Assembly: GCA_902569115.1 (NCBI GenBank)
Contig: CACFTI010000008.1
Location: 17,517 to 81,516 of the forward strand
Length of the DNA stretch: 64,000 nucleotides
Origin: an uncultured Verrucomicrobiota bacterium
Lineage (GTDB): Bacteria > Verrucomicrobiota > Verrucomicrobiia > Opitutales > Seribacteraceae
Direction of reading: 5' to 3'
The notes beneath the pieces were generated by a model. It had not been told where the DNA came from and searched no databases. It saw nothing but the letters and a program-made list of their open reading frames with translations. The position numbers and the translations under genes were made by a program. Shown here one piece after another: positions 38,994-48,542 of the stretch. Within the stretch, counting starts at the first letter, position 1; each line of letters begins with the position of its first letter.

Positions 38994-40073
38994 TTAAATA
39001 AACCTTGGAAGGATTTCGTCCATCTGCTTTAGCAAATATTCGATCGATTCTGGACTTTCATTTCCCATGTTTGAAATACGAAAAGTTTGTCCTTTGATTT
39101 TTCCATAACCACCATCAATTGATAATTTCTTTTCAACTCGAAGGGTTTTAACAAAATTGGCAACATCCATATTCAGATTGTTTTTTACGCATGTCAGAGA
39201 TTTGGATGCGAATTGCTTTTCAGGAAGAAGCTCAAACCCGTTCTTTCCTACCCACTGGTGGACAATTTGATTAAGTTTTCCATGCCGGTCATGTCTTTGC
39301 CCAATTCCTTCCTCAAAAATTTTCTCCAATGTGTAGAGTAAACCATGTATTAGGGGAATTACAGGAGTGCTTGGAGTCATCCCCTTTTCATGATTTTTGA
39401 GAAATTCGATGAAGTCGAAATAATATCCTCTTCCATCTATCGTTTTAGCTCGGTCAAAAGCTCTTTGGGAAACGGAAAACAAAGCTAATCCCGGCGGCAA
39501 AGCCAGAGCTTTTTGTGATCCAGTAAGGATGACATCAATGCCCCATTTGTCTTTAGGGATTGGCACAACCGAAAAGGAACTAACGGTATCAATGACGGAT
39601 ATCACATCCGGGTATTTAGCTAAAACCTGCATGATTTCTTCCAAGGGATTCATCATTCCACAGGATGTCTCGTTATGGACCAGTGTAACCAGATCATACT
39701 CCCCAGTGGCGAGTTTCTGATCCAACTCTACTGGGTCGATGTGAGAACCCCACTCAACGGAATAGGGGTCGGCTTCTTTACCACATCTCTTTGCTACATC
39801 CAGCCATTTGTCTGAAAAGGCCCCGCACATGCAGCACAATACTTTTTTTTCGCTCAAATTGCGGACGGCTCCTTCCATTACACCCCAGGCACTCGAAGTG
39901 GAGAGAAAAACTGGGTCCTCTGTCATGAATAATTCTTGTAGCAGAGGTTGACACTTTTGGTAAAGATCCACGAAATCTGTACTTCTATGTCCCATCACAG
40001 GGGTTGTAAGAGCGTTGTACGCTCCTTCGCTGACATTAACCGGACCTGGTATATGTAGTTTGTAGTCTATCAT
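38994..40073 (-). CDS. Class V PLP aminotransferase (alanine-glyoxylate/serine-glyoxylate type)
   Basis: A 359-residue fold-type I enzyme. The opening LHIPGPVNVSEGAYNALTTPVMGHRS is characteristic of the alanine-glyoxylate/serine-pyruvate aminotransferase group. Asp in VISVIDTVSSF contacts the PLP ring nitrogen, and Lys in LTGSQKALALPPG is the Schiff-base lysine. Its start overlaps the panD stop by four bases (ATGA), so the two are coupled. This hints that it may handle beta-alanine or a related amino donor, but that is inference. The exact substrate pair is unknown. Confidence 0.88.
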   Translation of the reverse strand: MIDYKLHIPGPVNVSEGAYNALTTPVMGHRSTDFVDLYQKCQPLLQELFMTEDPVFLSTSSAWGVMEGAVRNLSEKKVLCCMCGAFSDKWLDVAKRCGKEADPYSVEWGSHIDPVELDQKLATGEYDLVTLVHNETSCGMMNPLEEIMQVLAKYPDVISVIDTVSSFSVVPIPKDKWGIDVILTGSQKALALPPGLALFSVSQRAFDRAKTIDGRGYYFDFIEFLKNHEKGMTPSTPVIPLIHGLLYTLEKIFEEGIGQRHDRHGKLNQIVHQWVGKNGFELLPEKQFASKSLTCVKNNLNMDVANFVKTLRVEKKLSIDGGYGKIKGQTFRISNMGNESPESIEYLLKQMDEILPRFI

Positions 40074-40438
40074 TGCGGAGATTTGATGATTTCGTGGTTT
40101 AAATTACTATTACTTACTAGGACAAGCCGGGGTTCCCAAACTGCAGCCTCTTCGGGATTTAGGTTAATAAAAGTCATAATAACCAGGAGATCACCTGCTT
40201 TTCCTTTGTGGGCTGCGGCACCATTAAGTCCAATTTCGCCGCTTCCATGATCTGCAGGGATGCAGTAAGTTTCAAATCTTTCACCATTTGTAATATTTCC
40301 AACAAGAATTTTTTCGTGATGCAAAATACCAGCCGCTTCCATTAAATTTTGGTCAATTGATAAACTCCCAGAGTAATCTGGTCTCGCGGAAGTAACCGAA
40401 GCTTGGTGTAACTTGGATTTTAACAAGGATATCTGCAT
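40070..40438 (-). CDS. panD: Aspartate 1-decarboxylase (pyruvoyl enzyme)
   Basis: Makes beta-alanine for pantothenate and coenzyme A. At 122 residues, KSKLHQASVTSARPDYSGSLSID contains the Gly-Ser self-cleavage site (YSGS-type) that creates the pyruvoyl group. The LMEAAGILHHEKILVGNITNGERFETY and GEIGLNGAAAHKGKAGDLLVIM segments are diagnostic. It is the first gene of a coupled pair with the class V aminotransferase and is divergent from lpxK across 103 bases. panB and panC are not nearby. Confidence 0.95.
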   Translation of the reverse strand: MQISLLKSKLHQASVTSARPDYSGSLSIDQNLMEAAGILHHEKILVGNITNGERFETYCIPADHGSGEIGLNGAAAHKGKAGDLLVIMTFINLNPEEAAVWEPRLVLVSNSNLNHEIIKSPQ

Positions 40439-40521
40439 GGAATATATTTAGTGTAATTTTTAGATTTCGCGAATATGATCAAAGCTTTGTACTTGGAAAC
40501 TAGTTGAAAGAGAAGACAAAT

Positions 40522-40538
40522 TCATTACTAGGTAATGA
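40522..40538. promoter_or_regulatory. Perfect dyad just upstream of lpxK
   Basis: TCATTAC, TAG, GTAATGA: a perfect 7-bp inverted repeat with a 3-base centre, ending three bases before the lpxK GTG. It could be an operator or a translation-blocking hairpin; chance in AT-rich DNA is also possible. Confidence 0.35.
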
Positions 40539-40541
40539 GTC

Positions 40542-41732
40542 GTGTCTCAAAACAAAAGTTGGTTAAAAGAAAAGTGGAGTGATTTCGAGTCTTTCGTAGA
40601 AGGTGTTTTATATGATCGCGACTTGTCCGTTTCTGCCCGTCTTTTCGGATTATTCTTAAAACCATTTTCTGTTCTCTTTTCATGCATAGTACGAATCCGT
40701 TTATTTTTATATTCTAATCGTATAGTTTTTCGTGATAAACCACTTGATTGTCTTGTTGTCGTAGTTGGGAATTTAACAGTAGGTGGTACTGGGAAAACTC
40801 CAGTAGTGGAAAGATTTGCGAAAGAGTTGTTAGCTAAGAATCGCAAGGTCGCGATTTTGAGTAGAGGCTATAAAAGTAAGAAAGAAACTGTTACACCTAA
40901 CCCGGGTAATTGGTTTGGTTTAAAAGATAATCAAGCTCCGAAATTGGTGAGTAATGGAAAGGAGGTTTTTTTGAATGCTGAAGAAGCTGGTGACGAAGCT
41001 TACATGCTTGCCTGCAATTTACCCGGGGTAATTGTCATCACAGATAAGAATAGGGTAAAAGCCGGCAGATATGCTATTGAGGAATTTGGAGTAGATACAG
41101 TTATTTTAGATGATGGTTTTCAATATCTCCATTTAAAGGGGCAATTAAATCTTCTGTTAGTAGATCAGACCAATCCGTTTGGTAATAGATGCCTTCTTCC
41201 TCGTGGAATATTGCGCGAGCCTGTTAGGCATCTGAAAAGGGCATCATATGTTTTTTTTACAAAATCAGAAATAGAGCCTAATTTAGAATTACTTCAGACT
41301 GTACGAAAATACAATAATCACGCTGAAATCATACGCTGTGTGCATAAACCTCGATATTTTCGCGAGGTAAACGGGGAGACAAAAAAGAATTTGAGCTTTC
41401 TCCACGAATTATATGTTGGAGTTTTTTGTGGAATTGCGTCCCCACGTGGATTCGAAGATTTAATTGGTAGAATGGCAGGTGAAATTAGGTTTAAGCAGAG
41501 ATTTTTAGACCACCATAAATATACTGAAGAAGAATTAGACAAAATTTTCCAACATGCCAAAAACTCTGGTGCTGATGTAATAGTCACGACCGAAAAGGAT
41601 GCGGTTCGTATTCCTGAAAATTATAAACCAGTTATTCCTTTATTTTTCGTAAGAATGGAGATCGAAATAGTAGAAGGCTTTGAGGATTTTGAAGAAGCCG
41701 TGGCAGATCTTTGCAGCCTCGAGAAATATTAA
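40542..41732 (+). CDS. lpxK: Tetraacyldisaccharide 4'-kinase
   Basis: Phosphorylates the lipid A disaccharide at the inner membrane, which shows that the organism makes LPS. The 396-residue protein starts at GTG. A membrane-associating hydrophobic helix (about 28-55) is followed by the P-loop [12 protein letters not shown] and [28 protein letters not shown] carries the catalytic region, and the later [12 protein letters not shown] and [10 protein letters not shown] motifs are conserved. It converges on hemE with a four-base overlap of the stop codons. Confidence 0.95.
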   Translation: MSQNKSWLKEKWSDFESFVEGVLYDRDLSVSARLFGLFLKPFSVLFSCIVRIRLFLYSNRIVFRDKPLDCLVVVVGNLTVGGTGKTPVVERFAKELLAKNRKVAILSRGYKSKKETVTPNPGNWFGLKDNQAPKLVSNGKEVFLNAEEAGDEAYMLACNLPGVIVITDKNRVKAGRYAIEEFGVDTVILDDGFQYLHLKGQLNLLLVDQTNPFGNRCLLPRGILREPVRHLKRASYVFFTKSEIEPNLELLQTVRKYNNHAEIIRCVHKPRYFREVNGETKKNLSFLHELYVGVFCGIASPRGFEDLIGRMAGEIRFKQRFLDHHKYTEEELDKIFQHAKNSGADVIVTTEKDAVRIPENYKPVIPLFFVRMEIEIVEGFEDFEEAVADLCSLEKY

Positions 41733-42766
41733 TTTTTCGTTGATTGATGTTCCAATACAGTTTGGACAAGTGCTTCCATACATTCAATTTTAGCTTGGGG
41801 TCTAATTCCATGACCAAGATTTAATATGTGAGACTTATCTTCGTTCATAGATATGAGAAATTCTTTTGTTCTTTCTTGAACTGTTTTAAAATCAGTTTCG
41901 ATTAATTCTGGAGGTAGATTACCCTGAAGCAAATAATTTGAGGGAAGTCGTTTACGCAATGATGGTAAATCCACTTCCTGGCTTACGCTTAAACCATGAG
42001 CATTAGATTGCCTAAGTGCATCAATCCTTTCGGGCTCAGACTTTGAATAAAGGATGATGGGTACATCTAATTTAACATTTTCAACGATTTGATTAATCCA
42101 CTTTATTGACCAATCCCAAGCATGTTCAGGTGGGCACAAGTTTTGCCAAGAGTCAAAGATTTGTACTGCATCGACCCCGCAATCTGCCTGCATTTTCAAA
42201 TATTCACTGATGGCTAAGGTAAGCTTTTCCATCAGTCGATTAAAAGTAGAAGGGTTATTTTTTGCCCAGTTTACTGCACGCGGGAATCCATTTACGGACT
42301 CTCCTTGGATCATGTAGCAAGCCAATGTCCATGGTGAACCAGCAAAGCCGAGTAATGCTTTTTTATTTCCCAGAGATTGCCTTAAAAGCTTTAACGAATC
42401 CTCTACATAAGAAAGATTTTGACAAATTTCGGAAACTTCTAGTTTGCTGACGCAATTTTCAGAATTTAGGGCATGAGACATTATAATTCCACCTCCATCT
42501 CTAAAATTGTATTTTTGTCCCATTGCTTCAGGTATAACAAGGATGTCGCAAAACAATATTGCCGCATCAAGCGGAAACCTTTCAAGAGGTTGTAAGGTCA
42601 CCTTGCAGGATAAATCTGGTGTCTTTACCATTTTAAGAAAACCATATTGTTCTTTAAGTTTTCTGTATTCAGGAAGATACCTGCCGGCCTGACGCATTAC
42701 CCAAAGTGGAGGGCGGCCTTGATTTTTCCCATGAACCGCGGCAAGAAACTTTTCCCTGGAATTCAT
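41729..42766 (-). CDS. hemE: Uroporphyrinogen decarboxylase
   Basis: Decarboxylates uroporphyrinogen III to coproporphyrinogen III. At 345 residues it is standard. PPLWVMRQAGRYLPEYR is the first signature and contains the substrate arginines. GFAGSPWTLACYMIQG is the second conserved block, and LNLGHGIRPQAKIECMEALV closes the protein. Its start overlaps the hemF stop by four bases, so the two consecutive haem steps are translationally coupled. Confidence 0.98.
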   Translation of the reverse strand: MNSREKFLAAVHGKNQGRPPLWVMRQAGRYLPEYRKLKEQYGFLKMVKTPDLSCKVTLQPLERFPLDAAILFCDILVIPEAMGQKYNFRDGGGIIMSHALNSENCVSKLEVSEICQNLSYVEDSLKLLRQSLGNKKALLGFAGSPWTLACYMIQGESVNGFPRAVNWAKNNPSTFNRLMEKLTLAISEYLKMQADCGVDAVQIFDSWQNLCPPEHAWDWSIKWINQIVENVKLDVPIILYSKSEPERIDALRQSNAHGLSVSQEVDLPSLRKRLPSNYLLQGNLPPELIETDFKTVQERTKEFLISMNEDKSHILNLGHGIRPQAKIECMEALVQTVLEHQSTKN

Positions 42767-43674
42767 TCTTTTATTTCCAACCAGTTTCTAGGTTGAAGGA
42801 AATTCTTGTATAGTTCTTCTTCTTTTGAGTCATCCTGAGGAACCCAATCATAAGTCCAATTTGCGGTAGGAGGCATCGACATGAGAATCGATTCGGTACG
42901 TCCTCCGGATTGAAGGCCGAAGTGAGTTCCTCGGTCGTGAACAAGATTAAATTCCACATATCTACCTCTTCGGTAGTTTTGAAACTTTTTCTCATTTTCC
43001 CCAAAGGAAAGCTCTTTTCTTTTCATGAAAATATTAAAATAGGATTTTGTAAAAGTTTGCATAACTTTTTTACAAAAATCTAGTGAGGTTGAAAAATCTT
43101 TTAAAATTAAATCATCGAAGAAAATACCGCCCACTCCACGAGTTTCATCGCGGTGGGAAAGATAAAAGTATTCATCGCAATTTTTCTTGAATTTAGAGTA
43201 GAGGCCTTCTTTAAATGAGTCACATAGCTCTTTTGCCTGCTGATGCCAAAATATTACATCTTCTAAAATCGGATAATAAGGAGTTAAATCAAAGCCACCA
43301 CCAAACCACCAAATATTTTTTTCGTTTTGGGTTTTTGCATTGAAAAATCTTACATTGGCGTGAGATGTCGGTACATGAGGATTATTCGGGTGAAAAACAA
43401 TAGAAATACCCATTGCTCTAAAGCTAGCTCCTGTAAGTTCGGGCCGGTTATTTAAAGCTGTAGGAGGCAGATTTTCTCCAGTTACATCTGAAAAGTTTAT
43501 ACCACCTTTTTCAAGAAAGGACCCCTGCTCAAATGCACAGGTTTTACCACCACCACCTTCTTTTCTTTGCCACTCATCAGAGTTTTCTATAACGAGGGGA
43601 TCTAATTTCTTGAGTTCTGCGATTATGTTTTCTTGAATATCAAGAAAGTCAGAATGAACTTCGGATGCATTCAT
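42763..43674 (-). CDS. hemF: Oxygen-dependent coproporphyrinogen III oxidase
   Basis: Converts coproporphyrinogen III to protoporphyrinogen IX using O2, so aerobic haem synthesis is expected. At 303 residues it has the family blocks GASFRAMGISIVFHPNNPHVPTSHANVRFF, WWFGGGFDLTPYYP, HRDETRGVGGIFFDDL and YVEFNLVHDRGTHFGLQSGGRTESILMSMPP. It is upstream of and coupled to hemE. The oxygen-independent enzyme (hemN) is not seen in this window. Confidence 0.98.
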   Translation of the reverse strand: MNASEVHSDFLDIQENIIAELKKLDPLVIENSDEWQRKEGGGGKTCAFEQGSFLEKGGINFSDVTGENLPPTALNNRPELTGASFRAMGISIVFHPNNPHVPTSHANVRFFNAKTQNEKNIWWFGGGFDLTPYYPILEDVIFWHQQAKELCDSFKEGLYSKFKKNCDEYFYLSHRDETRGVGGIFFDDLILKDFSTSLDFCKKVMQTFTKSYFNIFMKRKELSFGENEKKFQNYRRGRYVEFNLVHDRGTHFGLQSGGRTESILMSMPPTANWTYDWVPQDDSKEEELYKNFLQPRNWLEIKE

Positions 43675-43734
43675 TCTTGAATGAAAATGTGAATTTTTCG
43701 GTAACTCCGCGAAAGTAGTTTGGATTTCTATATC

Positions 43735-44832
43735 CTAGGTCGTTGAAAGAGCTTCAATTGCTTCATCCAAACTACTTAAAACCTGCCATTCTTCACAACC
43801 ATCCAGATTATTCCACATTTCGGCATCATCCCCTTTAGCAATAATGGCACCTTGCATTGGCAGGCTAAGATCCTCAATTTTCTCGGCAAATTCGCCAACT
43901 ACTTCAATGGCTTCTTCTTCAATTTCGTCAAGGGAGGAGACATCAATAATCAACTTGCCGATACCTTCATTAATGGTGTTTTTAATCCGCTCGTCCATGT
44001 TATCTTTGATGTCTGTGATAACGAAGTTGGTGAGTTCACTTGGAACCTTGAATAGTAAGTAATCTTTCTCAAAAGAAAAATATCGAGCAGATGAATCAAG
44101 GTTCATCACCTTGTATAATGTGGCTTCGGTTTTTGTGGAATCAAAGGGTTTCTCTATGCATTCTGAGAATCCAGCATTGAGTGCTTTTTTAAGAGATGAT
44201 TCATCCCCTTTAACTATCATTCCAATTACCGGGGTGCTGACTACTTTATGCGTGGTTTTAAGCTTCCTTCGCAGGTCTATTGCCATGTCATTTGGTAAAG
44301 CCATGCTGATGAGTATCGCGTTGAAAGATGATTCATTGCAGGCTCGGAGGGCGGACATATCGTCAGCTGCACTTTTTACCACCCAATTACTCTTGGCACA
44401 AATATCTGAAATTTGAGTTATGATATTGGGCTTATCATCAACAACTAATATTTCAATCCCGTGTGAAGTTTCAACATGGGTTTCTTTGGTGGCAACCTCT
44501 TTAGATGCAATCCGGTTCATCCGATAAAGTCTTCGTCCAAGAGTTTTTATAAGTTTAACTGCGACCTTAGGATTCTTTGTTACGATGTCCGATATATTTT
44601 CCTCCACATGTCGAACTTTTGCCAATGTTTTGGCACGGATGTCCGCATCACGTTTCAAACCAAGAATTTCGCTAAGTTCACCAAAGATTGATCCTTTCGT
44701 ATCAATTTCACTCAAGACTTTTTCATCCCGAATGACTTCAAGGGTTCCCTCTTCTAGGATACAAAAGCCTTTGCCCAATTGTCCTGCATTTAGGACTGTT
44801 TCGCCGGGTTGATATTCTTGAAGCTTAATCAT
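43735..44832 (-). CDS. cNMP-binding, pseudo-receiver and STAS domain protein
   Basis: A 365-residue cytoplasmic protein of three regulatory modules. Residues about 1-105 form a cyclic-nucleotide-binding-type domain (EYQPGETVLNAGQLGKGFCILEEG). Residues about 126-245 form a response-regulator receiver fold with DD at 132-133 and Lys228 in EKPF, but Ser176 replaces the phospho-acceptor Asp (ILISMALP). Residues about 255-360 form a STAS domain in which the usual DSSG phospho-site reads EEEA (306-309). Both phospho-switches therefore look locked. No output or DNA-binding domain is present, so it may be a scaffold or partner-switch protein. Confidence 0.75.
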   Translation of the reverse strand: MIKLQEYQPGETVLNAGQLGKGFCILEEGTLEVIRDEKVLSEIDTKGSIFGELSEILGLKRDADIRAKTLAKVRHVEENISDIVTKNPKVAVKLIKTLGRRLYRMNRIASKEVATKETHVETSHGIEILVVDDKPNIITQISDICAKSNWVVKSAADDMSALRACNESSFNAILISMALPNDMAIDLRRKLKTTHKVVSTPVIGMIVKGDESSLKKALNAGFSECIEKPFDSTKTEATLYKVMNLDSSARYFSFEKDYLLFKVPSELTNFVITDIKDNMDERIKNTINEGIGKLIIDVSSLDEIEEEAIEVVGEFAEKIEDLSLPMQGAIIAKGDDAEMWNNLDGCEEWQVLSSLDEAIEALSTT

Positions 44833-44962
44833 AATAATGTGATTGGGATTGAAATATTTATTAGTAAGGGTTTTATTTCATTATTTCACTTTATTAAATT
44901 TCGCAAAACTTATTTTCGAGTCTTTATTTTGATTATTACTCCTGTTTTTTTGATTAAATATA

Positions 44963-46360
44963 ATGGGTGAGGTTTATTATGACTTTGTTGTCATCGGTGG
45001 AGGCAGTGCGGGATACGCTGCCGCAAGAACCTTCCACGACGATGGTTTCAAAGTCGCTGTAGTAGATGGTGGCAAGGAACTTTCAGGACTCTGTATTTTA
45101 CAGGGGTGCATGCCATCCAAAACCTTAATTTATTCGGCTGAAGTTTTTCACCTTGCCAGGCAGGGAAGTATTTTCGGATTTAAGAACTTTGACCCAAAGG
45201 CAGATATGGTCGGGATGCAAAAGAGGAAAAAGGAAATTATTGCTGAATTCGCCAACTATCGAAAAGGGCAATTAGAGGATGGTAGGTTTTCTCTTTTTCG
45301 ATCAAAAGCTAAATTTTTTGATAAAAATACCATCAAGCTTGATGATGGTTCTACTCTTAAGGCAGATAAAATCCTTATTTCGACTGGTTCCAAGATTAGT
45401 ATGCCTCCCGTGCCAGGTTTGAATCGTGTATCATTGAAAACGAGTGATGATGTCCTGGATCTTTCAGAAGTGCCGGAGGAGGTCATTGTTCTTGGTGGAG
45501 GAATTGTTGCTTGTGAGCTAGCTCAGTTTTTGAGCCGTGTGGGTGCTCGAGTGACGATACTTCAGCGAAGTGATCATATTTTGAAAGAATTTCCCCAAGT
45601 AGCCTCAACTTGTATTCATGAAAAATTTACTGAAGAGGGGATTACGGTGAAAACTGGAGTGTCAATTGAAAACTTAGATCAAGTCGATGAAGAAACTATC
45701 CGGGTTGATTATTTACATGATGGAGAAAAGAACTCCCAGAAGACCAAATTCCTGTTTCATGCCCTGGGTAGAAGTCCAGCGGTAGATAATCTTAACCTGG
45801 AAGGCATTGGGGTGGAGTTGGCGAAATCCGGTCATATTGAAACGAATCCGTTTCAACAAACATCCTTACCTCACATTTATGCAGCAGGAGATTGTGCCGG
45901 TCCCCACGAAATTGTACATGTTGCCATAAGGCAGGGTGAAACCGCAGCTATGCATGCTCTCGGACAAAAGCCCGAGCCGTTATGTTATGATCATTTGCTC
46001 GGGGTTGTGTTTACTGATCCACAGGTTGCCACGGTCGGATTATTACCTGAAGAATTGGATATAAGAGGAATTGAATATTTATCCGCCGATTATCCTTTTG
46101 ATGATCACGGTAAGTCGATTCTTATGGAAGCGAAGCATGGATATGTCGCCGTTCATGCGGACAAGACTACAGGGGTTGTTTTAGGTGCTGAATGTGTGGG
46201 AAAAGACGCGGGTGAACTTATTCATACCCTTTCCATTGCAGTTTCATTGAAAGCAACTGTTCATCAATTGGCAAAAGCTGACTGGTATCATCCGACACTT
46301 TCCGAAATCTGGACCTATCCTATTGAAGACTTGGCTGAGCTTATTTCCTCTACAGCCTAA
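44963..46360 (+). CDS. Dihydrolipoyl dehydrogenase-like FAD disulfide oxidoreductase
   Basis: A 465-residue class I pyridine-nucleotide disulfide oxidoreductase. FAD-binding YDFVVIGGGSAGYAAA opens the protein. The redox-active pair is C44 and C49 in LCILQGCMPSK. NAD(P)-binding VIVLGGGIVACELAQFLSRVG and the second FAD motif IYAAGDCAG follow. The dimerisation domain ends in WYHPTLSEIW, supplying the catalytic His. It most resembles lipoamide dehydrogenase, but CILQGC differs from the usual CLNVGC. It may instead be a mercuric-reductase-like relative. No E1/E2 genes adjoin. Confidence 0.85.
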   Translation: MGEVYYDFVVIGGGSAGYAAARTFHDDGFKVAVVDGGKELSGLCILQGCMPSKTLIYSAEVFHLARQGSIFGFKNFDPKADMVGMQKRKKEIIAEFANYRKGQLEDGRFSLFRSKAKFFDKNTIKLDDGSTLKADKILISTGSKISMPPVPGLNRVSLKTSDDVLDLSEVPEEVIVLGGGIVACELAQFLSRVGARVTILQRSDHILKEFPQVASTCIHEKFTEEGITVKTGVSIENLDQVDEETIRVDYLHDGEKNSQKTKFLFHALGRSPAVDNLNLEGIGVELAKSGHIETNPFQQTSLPHIYAAGDCAGPHEIVHVAIRQGETAAMHALGQKPEPLCYDHLLGVVFTDPQVATVGLLPEELDIRGIEYLSADYPFDDHGKSILMEAKHGYVAVHADKTTGVVLGAECVGKDAGELIHTLSIAVSLKATVHQLAKADWYHPTLSEIWTYPIEDLAELISSTA

Positions 46361-48447
46361 AAGAAATAGAAAAGCATGAAGATGGCACTTCCTGCCAGTC
46401 CACCTGCCCAAAAGCGATCCTCTCGGTAAACAGAGATACCCGCTTGTTTTGCTTTTCGTGAAGCGGATACATAAAAGCAACCAAATGTCCACACGGCTCC
46501 AATGAAGGCAGCATTGGCAGGGGAGATTGTCCCCATTACCACCAGGGTTGCCAGAGTAGCGTAGACTGCCACGCAGAAAAGAAGCGTCTTAACAAATACT
46601 GATAACTCCTGAGGGCTGAATATTTGAAGGCCGGTCCAGGTAAGTTTTCCTTTTTCTTGATCGGGCTGGGTTTTAAGGCTGACCAAAATGTGAACCAATA
46701 TGCTTAGAATCGCAGATAAAAATGCACCGTGCATGAAATTTAACTTTTCCCCAAACAGATCTATCAGGGGTTGGTTTTCTTCGGCTAAGTTTCCATAAAG
46801 TAAGGGAATCGAGTAACTGAAAACAACTCCAGCAATAATCGCGGCTACTCCTCCGGCAGCGGTTGCCCGTTTCCAGCACATACCCAAAAAGAAGGCGACC
46901 ACCACTCCTGCAATTAAATTGCTCTGATGCTTCGCTACATGGAGAAAAAAGCTATCCTTTGAATTTGGATCCATCGTGTAAATCGTAATGAAGCCAGCGA
47001 GTACAATAAAGGTAATGATCCAGATTCTTCCTATTGAAATGAGCTTTCGATCATCTGCATCGGAGTTGACATATTTTTTGTACAAATCGAAAGTCATGAT
47101 GGTAGCTGCCGAATTCATCATCGAATCAAGACTTGAAAGAATAGCCCCAATCATTCCTGCCGCAATAAGACCCACCAGTCCAAATCCAATGGGGGCAATT
47201 AATTCGGTAAGTAACTTAATAAAAACTGCATCCTGGGCCACCTCCAGATTTCGGTCCTTAAAAAGGTAGAAGGCTGCGATTCCTGTACCTATAGAAAAGA
47301 AAGGAATGAGTAGCTTAAAGAAACCAGCTGCGATAATCCCCATCTTTGCTTCCTTATCAGATACAGCGGATAGGGCTCGTTGTACAATGAACTGGTTAGT
47401 TCCCCAATAGTAAAAATGAAGGATCATCAGACCGCTCAGTACTCCCGTCCATGGCAGGTCGGGGTGATTGGAAGAATTATAGAGGTGAAATCGCTCAACA
47501 CCCTCGGAGCCCAAGTCCCTCGCCATGAGGTTGGCCCAGCCGCCGACTTCAGGTTGGGAAAAGGTGATGAAGGCGACCAAGAGTCCCGCAAGCAAAAGTA
47601 GCACTGATTGTATGACATCGGTTATTATTACCGCCTTCAGTCCTCCGAGGATAACATAAGTGCCTGTGACTAGTGCCATAATCAGGATGCCTAATTTATA
47701 TTTGAAGGGATCCACATCTCCGGGAGAAATTTCGGGATTTTCAATGTTTCCGCCGGCAAAACTTATCGATACGGGAGAATCGAATGTAGAATCTTGAGCG
47801 GTTGAATTAATAATTATTTTATTCACTTTACCTGCTAAGAGACTTGCATCCAGGAAATCAGTTTCTTTGTTATTAATAAGAACCTTTGGAGCACTTCCGT
47901 AACTTTCTCCACCATGAAGAATATTTATTTCGGTTAGTTTGCCATCATTGCTCACGACTGCCTCGGCCACTGCCTTTCTGCCGGTGTCTCCCTGAAGCAA
48001 AATATTAATTGAACGTGATCCAATATAGAAGCCTGGTACCATTTGAATAACCACCATAATGATGACCATGATCAGTGCATAACTTACCCGGCTCCGATCA
48101 TCATAACGCTTACTCAAATAATCGCTCAATGTGTAGACATTGAGCTTTCTGTAGACGGGAAGGAAGAAATAGCAAAGCATTAATAGACCCGCAATTGCCG
48201 TGATTTCGAAGTGGCTTTGAGCAAAACCGACTGCAAACCCAACTCCCATCATCCCAACAATATGATTTGCGGATACATTGGATCCGAAGATCGAGCCAGC
48301 AACTCCCCACCAACGCGTGCTACGGCCCGCAAGGAAATAGTCCTCGGAACTATCCTCCTTTCTTCCTACCCAAAGTCCCATGCCCATTACGGCAAGTAAG
48401 GAACCGAAGAAAATAATCAAGTCAGTGGTGGAGAGCAAAGAGTTCAT
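46357..48447 (-). CDS. Sodium/solute symporter (SSS/SLC5 family) with extra periplasmic insert
   Basis: An inner-membrane Na+-coupled transporter of 696 residues if started at 48447 (MNSLLSTTDLIIFFGSLLAV). That start begins directly before the first membrane segment. An ATG at 48540 would add 31 polar residues. EDYFLAGRSTRWW, GSNVSANHIVGMMG and ILGGLKAVIITDVIQ are family motifs, and about 13-15 membrane helices are visible. Residues about 155-245 form an unusual beta-rich insert before the helix LGILIMALVTGTY. The substrate is probably a sugar or organic acid, but is not determinable. It overlaps the end of the flavoprotein gene by four bases. Confidence 0.87.
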   Translation of the reverse strand: MNSLLSTTDLIIFFGSLLAVMGMGLWVGRKEDSSEDYFLAGRSTRWWGVAGSIFGSNVSANHIVGMMGVGFAVGFAQSHFEITAIAGLLMLCYFFLPVYRKLNVYTLSDYLSKRYDDRSRVSYALIMVIIMVVIQMVPGFYIGSRSINILLQGDTGRKAVAEAVVSNDGKLTEINILHGGESYGSAPKVLINNKETDFLDASLLAGKVNKIIINSTAQDSTFDSPVSISFAGGNIENPEISPGDVDPFKYKLGILIMALVTGTYVILGGLKAVIITDVIQSVLLLLAGLLVAFITFSQPEVGGWANLMARDLGSEGVERFHLYNSSNHPDLPWTGVLSGLMILHFYYWGTNQFIVQRALSAVSDKEAKMGIIAAGFFKLLIPFFSIGTGIAAFYLFKDRNLEVAQDAVFIKLLTELIAPIGFGLVGLIAAGMIGAILSSLDSMMNSAATIMTFDLYKKYVNSDADDRKLISIGRIWIITFIVLAGFITIYTMDPNSKDSFFLHVAKHQSNLIAGVVVAFFLGMCWKRATAAGGVAAIIAGVVFSYSIPLLYGNLAEENQPLIDLFGEKLNFMHGAFLSAILSILVHILVSLKTQPDQEKGKLTWTGLQIFSPQELSVFVKTLLFCVAVYATLATLVVMGTISPANAAFIGAVWTFGCFYVSASRKAKQAGISVYREDRFWAGGLAGSAIFMLFYFF

Positions 48448-48542
48448 AATCAAAAGGTAGAGACCGATTTCAAATGAGTAAACCGCTAACTCGCCAAGAG
48501 GTTCAGTTCGACAATTGACCCTGGAGTAAGTAAACCTCATTC

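Noticed and set aside
44959-44964. A perfect TATAAT overlapping the start codon of the flavoprotein gene
   Set aside because: A -10 there would start transcription inside the conserved FAD-binding region; the upstream 130 bases are simply very AT-rich.
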